From Serendipita indica DSM 11827 (Eukaryota > Basidiomycota > Agaricomycetes > Sebacinales > Serendipitaceae): 64,000 nt of DNA. The notes beneath the pieces were generated by a model. That model ran no database searches, was not told where the DNA came from, and saw nothing but the letters and a program-made list of their open reading frames with translations. Shown here piece by piece: positions 55,277-64,000 of the stretch. Made by a program: the position numbers and the translations under genes. The stretch is taken from assembly GCA_910890315.1 (NCBI GenBank), contig CAJVGD010000002.1, positions 744,001 through 808,000 of the forward strand, given 5' to 3'. How positions within the stretch are numbered: position 1 is the stretch's first letter; every line of letters begins with the position of its first letter.

Positions 55277-57565
55277 ATGTCTGCACATCCCCCCAAGTAC
55301 GGAATCTAATCTCAATACTCTCAAGCCATCAAATACTCAAACGCTCTCCAGGGTGTTTACTTCTGTCGTGTCAATAGACGATACCTCTTCCAAGGCGGAG
55401 ACTCCGACTTTCGGAGATATCAATCATCCGATATCAAAGAGAGGAACGACAATAGCAACGCAGGATGGCGGCACTCTGCATGTGCAGCCGTTTAGGAGAA
55501 CCGGCTCGAAACAGCTACGGGCACTCGTCACCTTTGTGCCGCGCCCATCGCATTTTGATAGCTCAGAGGCAGGAGCGGATCAGTTTAGAGGCTTCTATTC
55601 GCTCTTTTGGATCTTTTGTGCGTTACTCAGGTAGGTCGCGTGTCGTCATTCGTGTGCTAATCTAAGAATTTTGGCCAGTGTCAAAACCATTGTTCTTCAT
55701 CACAAGGAGACCGGATCACTCCTAAGCTGGAATTTCGGTCGACTCATCTCAAAGGACCTCTTTGCCCTCTTGCTGAGCGAAGCCGCCCTTACATTTACCT
55801 CTCTCTGGGCGGTCCTCTTGGTCAAAGCATTCAAGCGCGGCTACATTCGTTATTATTGGACTGGTGAGATCACATATTTCTATAATTAGTGATAGCTGAG
55901 TCCTGCTAGGCGTAATCGTCCAGCATGTGTACCAGTCTGCTATGCTCGCATTGGCGATTGGCTGGACATTTTCCATGCGCTGGGAATGGGTTCAGAGCGG
56001 ATATTTCACTCTTCGCTGCTTAGTTCTAATCATGAAGATCCACTCGTACATCGCCTTCAATGGGTATCTACAAGGCGTCGACGCAAAGACCAAGAAGATT
56101 GAACAAAAGCTACGAATGCGAACAAATGAAGCTGGAGGATGGGATCAGGCTGTGAATGATGCTCTTGCGCGACGCGAAGAGCTAGAACAACAAGAGACGA
56201 CCCCTTCGGAGACTCCAGCACTGATGAAAGCTGGCGGCTACTTTAACCAGCCTCCGGCAGCAACGGCTTTGAGGAATCGCCTTCATAATCTGGAGGTACC
56301 AAAGGAGCTAAAACTCAAGCGAAAGGGATCATCCAACTCTGTTCACTCGGAGACATCCTCAATCCAACCACTATCGGTTGCAATTCCACCAGCAGGCCCA
56401 ACGCCTCATCCCTTAGTGGATCACCCGGACAAGAGCATCTCTACGTTGGCGAAAGAGTTGTCGGAGCTCGAAGCTGAATTGACATCAAACGGCCCTAAGC
56501 AAGTTCGATGGCCAGCAAACATAACATGGTTGAACTATATCGACTATCAAATGCTCCCTACACTCGTATACGAGTTGGAGTACCCACGAACAGATAGGTA
56601 AGCGTCTACAGAGCAAGGATGCAGAGTTGACACCGCTTCAGGGTCCGACCGATGTATGTCCTCGAGAAGACTATAGCGACGTTTGGCACCTTCTTTTTGC
56701 TCTATCAATATACGGAACACTTTATCATGCCACACATCCCAGAAGCGGGCCAGAGCTTCGTGTACAGCATGCTGAATCTCGCTTTGCCCTTCATGGTGAG
56801 CGCCTGCGAAGTGACTTGGTCCTTGTTCACCGCCGTTTCAGGTCTGTTATCTCATTCTCTTCTATCTGATCTTCGGTGTGTGGAATAGTCTTCAGTCACT
56901 CAGCTTCTGATCGTAGTCTAGAGTGCATCTGCAACGGCTTTGCCGAACTATCGTGTTTTGCGGATCGAGAGTTTTACGAAGATTGGTGGAATAGTACATC
57001 GTGGGACCAGTTCGCTCGCAAGGTAAACATTACCGCCCTGCATCCTACGTCTCTGACAAAGAACACATAGTGGAATAAACGTATGCATCTTCTCCCGGTT
57101 GGTATCTGGCCTCTGACGTCTATCAGCCGTCCACACTTTTTTGCTTCGGCATGTCTACGCTTCGACCCTCTCGTACAAGATTGGCAAGGGTAATGCGGCC
57201 CTCTTGACCTTTTTCTTATCTGCATGTGTTCATGAGCTGGTGATGGCCGTGGTTACGAAGAAGATTCGGTAAGCTTGGAGGCTCAAGACTCGTTATTTGG
57301 TATTGACTCGAGTGAGTCCTTATCTATTCGTTCTACAGATGAGTCAGATACCTCTCATCGCCCTAGGGCGTGTCCCGTTCATCAAAAGGAACAAGCTTCT
57401 CGGTAATGGTGAGTGACTTGCTTACTCCTCTGCAATGTCTGAATTCGTCCAGTCGTATTCTGGATTGGACTTATGGCTGGTCAGTTGCTCAAGTAACCCC
57501 GTCACCGAGTACTAAAGCGCCGTCCAGGATTTCCGCTCCTATGTGTAGCATATTGCGCGTATTGA
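55277..57565 (+). CDS. Sterol O-acyltransferase (ARE1/ARE2 family, 12 exons)
   Basis: Exons: 55277-55296, 55352-55630, 55679-55863, 55910-56597, 56642-56795, 56842-56879 (38 nt), 56917-57022, 57071-57080 (10 nt), 57127-57268, 57317-57408, 57453-57479, 57528-57565; 592 aa. It is an ER multi-pass MBOAT enzyme that esterifies ergosterol with fatty acyl-CoA for storage in lipid droplets. Visible marks: ADREFYEDWWNSTSWDQFARKWNKPVH (FYxDWWN motif), SACVHELVMAVV (catalytic His), YLFVLQMSQIPLIALGRVPF. A long cytosolic Ser/Glu-rich loop lies at about 170-330. Introns are 37-55 nt; that at 56880-56916 is only 37. Confidence 0.9.
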
Positions 57566-57682
57566 CCTAAGATGAACCGTGGATTTGTTTACGACACTGT
57601 ATATGACCTTATGACTATATTGATGCGCGATAAACGTTGCTGTGCTCGCAGTGAGATGTCACTCATATGCTTGATCCTGACC

Positions 57683-59669
57683 ATGTCTGCCAGAGGTGTG
57701 GTTGATGAAATCACCCTCGTGGCCCCTCCGGCCAATTGTCAATTTCTCAAATTTCCCAGATCTGACGGAAAGGCTTATATTCGACCGTCGCCACGCGATG
57801 GACCTGCAAGAAACGCCGACGGTCGCCTCAACTACTTCCGCGCTCTCCCGCTCGATGAGAAGACGTCGATGACCTGGAGGCTAAAGGTTGGTCAAAAGGT
57901 GGCAGAGATGATGGGGAAGAAAAGTGAGCTTTCGCCTTGACGTCCCTGCACGAGGTCATTGACGGGCTGGATGTAGATCCAGGCTCTTACTGTCTTGCAA
58001 GCTGGCCAGATGGATACGAGTTTTTTATTCATATTACGAGTAAGACTGATGGGACTATGCGTGGAGATCCCTACCTCTACGGTTCGCCGCATACAGCCAA
58101 GTTTCGCTCCACAAATGAATTTATCCCTCACGCGTACGTTAAAACTGGCCCCAAAGACGTTATTTTGACTTAGTTCTTAGCTACTGGCTCATGACCACGT
58201 CAACACTTGACAAAACCGAGTGCCATTGCAAATATTGCGGCGGCATCAAGCTTCAGTCCAATGTCAACAGCTCCCTCTTTGGCAGTCCAGTTCGTATGAC
58301 CACACAATCCAAGCCGCCGACGGCCAAGTCGCAAGATTCGAAGACGAAAAAGTCGACAGGCAGCTCGTTGGTACCAGCCAAGCCACGCACTGAAACCAGA
58401 ATTCGTGCACCGAAGTGGCAATATCCTCTGCCCGCTAATCGAGAAGAAGAACAGTACACCATAAGAAATCGATACGTTGAGCTGCATGAAGGACGGCTGG
58501 CCCGAGACGGTGAACTAGTTTGGATTCGACTGTCCACCCCAATTCGACACGATTCCGGAGTTGAAATTGAATACTGGCCAGCGTTTGTAAACGACGTCCA
58601 GTTTCGAAAGGAGGTCTTCCATGACCGAGATGGCCTATCGTTCGACGTAAAGGAAACGCTTGATATTGTCACAAGGCCCCTCATAGCAGGTAGAGCCATT
58701 GTCAAGGTTCAAGAGCTCGACATTGTCCCCTTTAGAGCGTGGAACATTGACAAGTCACTGACCGATGCCCTCACTCGCATACCACTCCCATCCGACTTTG
58801 GAACAACCTCGTCACCCACCGTTTTCGATATCACCGACACTACTGGAAGGCTTCTTCCCGGTCTAACGTTTGAATCGGCTGCTCCATACTTTGCACTCGC
58901 AGTACAGACGTCTGCGCATATGGACACGTACTGGTCACCCATGTACAGTATTGAACCATCATCCCCGCGCTCAAAAAGTTATCAAGGCCTCTGGCTAGGG
59001 GCCGAGCGCATCTGGTTGCACGATCTCGTCCGACTACGCCTCACACACAGCGAACTCGTCACGCACCCCAAACTCCATGACCAAATCTTTTACCCAACTG
59101 AGGGATCAGAGACACGTGCACTATTCATGCGTATCAACGATATTCACGTCGAAGAGGCTCCGGTGCGAGAGACTGTCCGTCTAATTTGCCGCATAACTGG
59201 ACCCATTCTATGCACCGTCCCAGACCCAAAATTTGTGCATACCGACGAAAGGTTTCTCACCTCGAGCGCATCCAACGCATTCCCCGGAATCGACAATGGG
59301 CGGCACTTTCCGCTTCCACTCCCACCACTTGGGTTCAAGTACCACCCAGTTACGGTGACGACAGAGGAAGTGACGGTGGATGCCCAAATGATTGCTGGTC
59401 GTTATTATCCACTGCTCATGCTTAGCCACGGGCTGGACATGCTAAAAATTCGCGAAAAGGTCGACTGGTTCCAAGGCGTCGCTGCCATGGCTGGTCTTGC
59501 CGCTGGACATTACTCTGTCAGTAATGCCCAATATACTGTGCATACGCGAAGAGAGGCGGCAATTATGAGTCAAGAGGCGGCCCAAGAAGAGCTCATCACA
59601 GAGTGGAAGCGCCTCGAGAAGGAACGAAATCGGCCACGGACACAATCAAATGAAATTTGGATACGCTAG
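57683..59669 (+). CDS. Clr2-like transcription-silencing protein
   Basis: Exons 57683-57923, 57977-58133 and 58181-59669 give 628 aa. The N-terminal Clr2-type domain contains DGRLNYFRALPLDEKTSMTW and YCLASWPDGYEFFIHI. Across the second splice the sequence is FIPHAYWLMTTS, then CHCKYCGG, which is the HAxWL and CxCxxCxG mark of the family. The C-terminal region (IRNRYVELHEGRLARDGELVWI, EIEYWPAFVNDV) is the cryptic loci regulator 2 C-terminal domain. In S. pombe Clr2 is part of SHREC with the deacetylase Clr3, which spreads silencing with HP1. It begins 117 bp after the sterol acyltransferase stop codon. Confidence 0.85.
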
Positions 59670-59808
59670 TTTCGGTGAATTAAAGGTAATAGCGTACATC
59701 ATGACACTACAAGTGACGTGAGATAGAACGAGTGAGACGAGATTGTGGGCGGTCCGAGTCAATAAAGGAGAATAAAAAAAAAGGAAAGGGGAAATGATCA
59801 TGAATGAA

Positions 59809-62800
59809 TCACGGGGGTTGATGTTCTCGCGTGAGATGGCGTGGTGACTGGTCTTTAGGCTGACGTGCGCGCGCTTTTTGGAGTACTTCTCTCAACTGGG
59901 ACTCGAGTGCCGGTTTTGACAAGACCCTACAAGAGAATGTGAGTATCACATCAAAACGGGCGATGAAAGGCGTACTCGTCTACCCCGGCACCTAGAAATC
60001 GCTCTTGGTCGGATACGTGAGCTTCTCCCGTCAAGCCCACCACAAAATCACGTCTGTCCGCGAGTCGGAGCGCAGAGGCGACTTCTATTCCCGTCATGAC
60101 GGGCATTTGATTGTCAAGGAAGATTACTGGGACAGCATCAGTAGGTCATTTTGCTTCCTTCTCGGTCATACTCACCGTCAAAGGGATATACTGTATGGCG
60201 CGCTAAAGGGTCTTCGAGAATATCCGCCGCAGGCGAAGTGAAATTGATTCTCTGTTCCTTGAAAACCTCTGGGCTACTTGATGCGTCCGCAGCGTCGTTC
60301 ATCCCGAGCTTTTGTAACGCGACTTTGCCATTTTCCGCTTCAGCCACTGTACACCCAAGACGCTTCAACAAACGCGCAAGAAGCCCACGGGAGGTCGGAT
60401 CATCATCCACGATTAATGCAGAGATTCCAGCTCCTACTTTGACCGGCGGATCAGTCTTATTGAAATCGCTTGGCGCGCCTGGCTTTGCAGATGCGTCGGA
60501 AATTTTGGGTGTCGGAAGCAAATGCACGTTGGATTGCGGCGGTTCACTTGCGTCCGGTTCCGTTGTGGGTGATAATGGAAGTGGGAGAGAGGCTGCATTC
60601 GTTCCAGTCGAACCTTGAGCGGACACCGCTTGGGTTGTCCCAGTGGAACCTTGGGCAGAAGGTACGTTTGTCGTCCCACTAGACGTGTAACTCGACTTGG
60701 GAGAAGAGAGGAGAGGCGGTAGAATCGAACTTGAATCGACTGACGTTACTTTGAACGCTATCAAAGGGGTCAGTTTCTAACGAGGTATACACTAGAAAAC
60801 TCACGTAGCTCGACCCAGAACGTTGTGCCACTTCCAGCCTACATAATATCAGTCATCCGAAAAGGATGAAAAGCTAGCGACGCACTGTACTCTCGACACC
60901 CATTCTCCCGCCCATCAACTTGACAATCCTCCGTACCAGCGAGAGTCCCAATCCGGACCCAGAGCCGCCTTGAAATCTGCCGACACCGGCTTGAGCATAG
61001 GGTGAAAACAAATGGCGATCCTTGACGTCGGACGGCGAGATGCCACATCCATTGTCCACAACTTCAATCCGTATCACCAAGCGTTCTGGATCCTCGTCCC
61101 ATTTCCCAGTCCCAAGCCCACCACCCATCGCCATTTGAGGCCGCACCTCGGGCGGCGTCAAGAGTGGTGACGAGTGTGGTCGTCCAGGCGCACGAAGAGA
61201 GCTTGTACTCGACCGTGGAGTGGCGAGAGACGACAGGCGACACTAGGCGTGTCACGATGCGTATCTTGCCATTCTCGGGTGTAAACTTGGTCGCGTTTCT
61301 ACAAGACATCGGCAAAGTCTCCAAAGGAATATGACGAATACGTACGTGATGAGATTGTTGAGTACTTGTGTCAAGCGTGTCTCGTCGCCATTCACAATCC
61401 CATCCTCGCCGGGCGAGGCCCTGATCTTTCGGTAAATCTCTTCATCCGATTTTTGCTGGGCGTGGTATGTCGCAATACGCGCTGCCATGTCAATGTTCTA
61501 CTTGGAAGTTAGCCACATGCCGGATCACGAGTGTGGAATGCACACACCGGGTCGAGATCAACCGTCACCTCTTGCTTTTTGAGTTCGGCCGCCATACGTG
61601 CACTAAAGTGCACTTGTCGGATCACAGAGTGGAATGCATATGGCCTAGACACGATTTCGAATTTGCCCGCATCCATCCGTTTTCTGTTTCACCATCAGTT
61701 CACTCGCCGACGCTACCGTGTGTAAGTACTAACTGATCCAGGACATCATTGAGTACTAGCGCAAAACCGTTAGCAAAACTCTCAGGACGCGAACGATGTT
61801 CGCACATTTGGACATTGACGTCAGCTTGATCCGCAGTGTGTCCCACTCAAACTTGAACTCGGGTTTGATAATCGTCGATGCAGCCAGATTTTGATAAGCT
61901 AGGACTAGAGAAGGACAGTTAGTGGGCAGAATGACGTGTGTGACCGGACGGCTTACACGCGGCGTTGAGAGGTTGACGAACTTCATGAAAGATGTAGCTG
62001 GTCGATCTCGCTCGAGCTGCTTCCACACGAGACTGGTGAACACGAGTGTGGTGCAACGCCAAGAGGGCGTCTTTGACCTTTTTATTGAAAAAGTAGACAT
62101 TCCGCTCAAGAATCTCGCGTCGCCAGTGAATGTACAGCAAGAGGGCTTGCAGGAAGATGTGTTCCAGTGCGACTGTATGTAGATGAGCAAACTGGAGATG
62201 GCGGATGCGAGAGGAGGCTCACATCGGGCCCAAGCACTCTTGCGAGGAATAAATAATGCAGACGGTGTGATGATCATGATGATGGGTGCGATTGTAGCAT
62301 AAAGGCGCTGTTGGCCCATACCGAACAGCGCAATGACTGGGAGCGCGACCATGTAATAGAACAGGTTTAGCATGTCCCTACCGGCACAACTAAAGTGAGG
62401 AAGGCCACCGCCATAGTACCGGCAGAGTTGCATGAACGTGATCAGATAGGCCCTACATCATTGTTCAGACTATGACGGCAACGAGTGATGGAGAGACTCA
62501 CGACCAGCTCCAGATCGACACTAGGAGAAAGCATTGGTAAAAGATGGGGACGCGCTTGGGAAGGTCGTAAAAGATCATGATTGGGAGCGGCACGGTAAGG
62601 GCGGAAGCAATAGCCCAGTAGAACACCTTGTCCGACGTCTCGGGATGCTTGGGTAGGAGCGTGAGTGCAATGGCCCAGCTAATGACTAGGTAGGTTGAGC
62701 AAACAAAGCTGAGAAACTAAGTGGGCTCAGAAGCGAGCTAGGAAATGAGCGAGGCAAGACGGACCTTTTGCGACTCGTATACTCGTCCCGAATAGGCCGC

Positions 62801-63432
62801 TTCAACTTTTGATCGTCAAACTGGGGATAGAAGAAGCGCATAAACGCATGTTGAACCCAAGGAAACGCTCTATATCTCAACCAGAACCAGGGGGTCAAGC
62901 GGCCTTCGTGCACAGATGCTTCGTATCCTTTGAGACGATACTTGCGGTCGTTTGGGAGAGGGTGATGAGGGTGCAAGGTGTTTGTCGGAGGTGCGAGTGC
63001 AGTGAAATTATCCTGAGAGGCTGTCATATTGTGTGAGGCTTGGGAGTTAGCACTCAAGTCGCGTTCGACGAGTACAAGCGCGAGCGTGTCTTCATTATCC
63101 TTTGCACTCAACCAGGTCACATCATCCTCTTCGAGTCCACTATCGCCCTGTTGGCCACCGTCGACCGACGTCGTCGTCCCTCGTCCATCGTCACTGACGT
63201 CCAAGAGTGAGTTTGTCCATTCTGGTTGCTTATTCGTATAGCCTGTGCCATGCTTGAATGCTTTGAATACTCTTCTCCATCTTCCATCCGCAAAGAATGT
63301 CTGTCTAGCCGTGCTGGACTTGTGCTTTGTGGAGACTGGAGCAGGGAGAGCCGGTTGATTCTCATTTTCGAGATTGTGCTCGCTCTTTGGACTCGTGCGG
63401 ACAATCTTTGGCCGTGGTGCAAAGGAGCTCAT
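59809..63432 (-). CDS. Hybrid sensor histidine kinase with receiver domain
   Basis: Resolved 3' exons: 61682-61548, 61497-61346, 60838-60805, 60757-60176, 60126-59976 and 59926-59809; an exon starts at 61298 and another ends at 60886, and the 5' half is approximate. Start ATG at 63432. About 220 disordered residues precede some six or seven membrane segments (VFYWAIASALTVPLPIMIF, LNLFYYMVALPVIALFGM, YATIAPIIMIITPSALFI). The H-box is IFHEVRQPLNAA. The ATPase part has QVLNNLITNATKFTPENGK, EVVDNGCGI and GSGLGLSLVRRIVKLMGG. A long Ser/Thr-rich linker leads to the receiver (ISALIVDDDPTSRGLL, FLDNQMPVMTG with the acceptor Asp, VLSKPAL with the conserved Lys). It would pass phosphate via Ypd1 to response regulators; the signal is unknown. 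Confidence 0.85.
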
Positions 63433-63724
63433 ACGTGCACGGAGCACGGTCGTCGTCCTCGAGCTCTCGTCGTCACTCTAATCGTCCGTAACGAGGCTCT
63501 ACTAGTGTTATAAAGACACTGTAGACGCTCTGAAGCGTCACTGAATGAATACGGGCTCCAGCGAAAGTTATGGTCGGCTACAAAGTTTGTCAAACGAGGC
63601 CCGCCCGTGGAGCGGCTCTCTTTTGCTTGGCTCCAAGCGTCGACAGCCAAATTGCTCATAAATGTCTGGTTTTGCTATTTAATAGTCTAGATACAGCCAT
63701 TCTCTACTTTCCACTGCGTTTGTG
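63433..63724. promoter_or_regulatory. Divergent promoter region
   Basis: 292 bases separate the histidine kinase start from the next plus-strand start. No TATA box is clear. Inferred from gene order. Confidence 0.4.
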
Positions 63725-63851
63725 ATGTCACTGGCGATCGGCACCTTGGCGGACTGGAGCCGACGAGCATTTCAAGAAATTGAGAACATTTCTAATCAAT
63801 CCCAATCATCATTTCAACACATATACAGCAATCTTGGCGTCGATTTCAAGG
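63725..63851 (+). CDS. First exon of a gene cut by the window end (partial)
   Basis: An open frame from the ATG at 63725 (MSLAIGTLADWSRRAFQEIE, then SSFQHIYSNLGVDFKG) ends at a gtatgg donor at 63852; reading on would stop within ten codons, so splicing is likely. The rest lies in 63852-64000 and beyond. An amphipathic helix is visible; family unknown. Confidence 0.4.
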
Positions 63852-64000
63852 GTATGGGATGCAATTGGATATAGGACCCGACGTGAATCCTCCTGCGTCT
63901 GCAATGGCTCCGCAACTCCAGAATGTTCTTCCAGACAGCAAATATAGGCAGTATCTGCTCAGCAACTGCAACTTTCATCCTTTCCCCGCCCACATCTTGG

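Noticed and set aside
1-64000. Mobile elements, virus-like elements, CRISPR arrays
   Set aside because: I saw no reverse transcriptase, integrase, transposase or capsid-like reading frame, no long terminal or inverted repeats, and no spaced short repeats.

Overview
The window is 64 kb of nuclear DNA from a basidiomycete fungus, most likely an Agaricomycete. Genes lie on both strands at roughly one per 1.8 kb. Almost every gene is cut by introns of 40-60 nt with short donor and acceptor signals, and the gene content is typically fungal: NTO1/BRPF, HP1, Clr2, SUR2, ERG13, ARE-type sterol acyltransferase, Zn2Cys6 regulators, a hybrid histidine kinase and F-box/LRR proteins. The placement below Agaricomycetes is not resolved. 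I read the exon-intron models by eye. Where reading phase, splice signals and family conservation agree I give exact exon limits; elsewhere I say the model is approximate.

Layout. 1-416: 3' end of an ABC transporter. 503-1773 (-): nucleoporin NUP53/35. 1963-3462: Hua1-like zinc protein. 3613-7812 (-): 18-exon BRPF-type NTO1, divergent from POLD4 (7939-8713). 9163-10359 (-): CAF40/CNOT9, divergent from ALG5 (10422-11721). 12410-16287: REG1-like PP1 regulator. 17002-17895: kinase-fold protein. 18241-19468: degraded and intact copies of a small orphan gene. 19495-20885: F-box/LRR. 21081-22875: SHE3-like coiled coil. 23096-24087: CCDC90/MCUR1-like mitochondrial protein. 24226-25323 (-): SUR2. 25485-26659 (-): J-domain-like protein. 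27414-28701 (-): second F-box/LRR. 28967-30634 (-): HMG-CoA synthase. 30976-32113 (-): XRCC2-like. 32226-33792 (-): RING protein. 33855-34950 (-): orphan coiled coil. 35158-36034 (-): pirin. 36949-37614: orphan. 37727-39597 (-): CWC27. 40758-43264 and 44169-46790: tandem Zn2Cys6 factors. 46973-49517 (-): membrane protein. 49801-50717 (-): HP1. 50920-54662 (-): orphans and a tRNA-Pro. 54711-55217 (-): EMC5. 55277-57565: sterol O-acyltransferase. 57683-59669: Clr2. 59809-63432 (-): hybrid histidine kinase. 63725 onward: start of a gene that runs off the end.

Themes. Three genes are chromatin regulators: NTO1 (acetylation), HP1 and Clr2 (silencing). Four act in lipid or ER membrane work: SUR2, ERG13, the sterol acyltransferase and EMC5. 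I found no mobile element, CRISPR array or virus-like element. The most notable signals concern gene structure. About eight of roughly 140 introns appear to be GC-AG. The tandem transcription factors keep nearly identical exon lengths, including a 10-nt exon, yet differ by one intron and by donor type. One histidine kinase intron holds a near copy of the neighbouring exon. Single-base gaps break the reading frame in two otherwise well-conserved metabolic genes, which suggests assembly errors.
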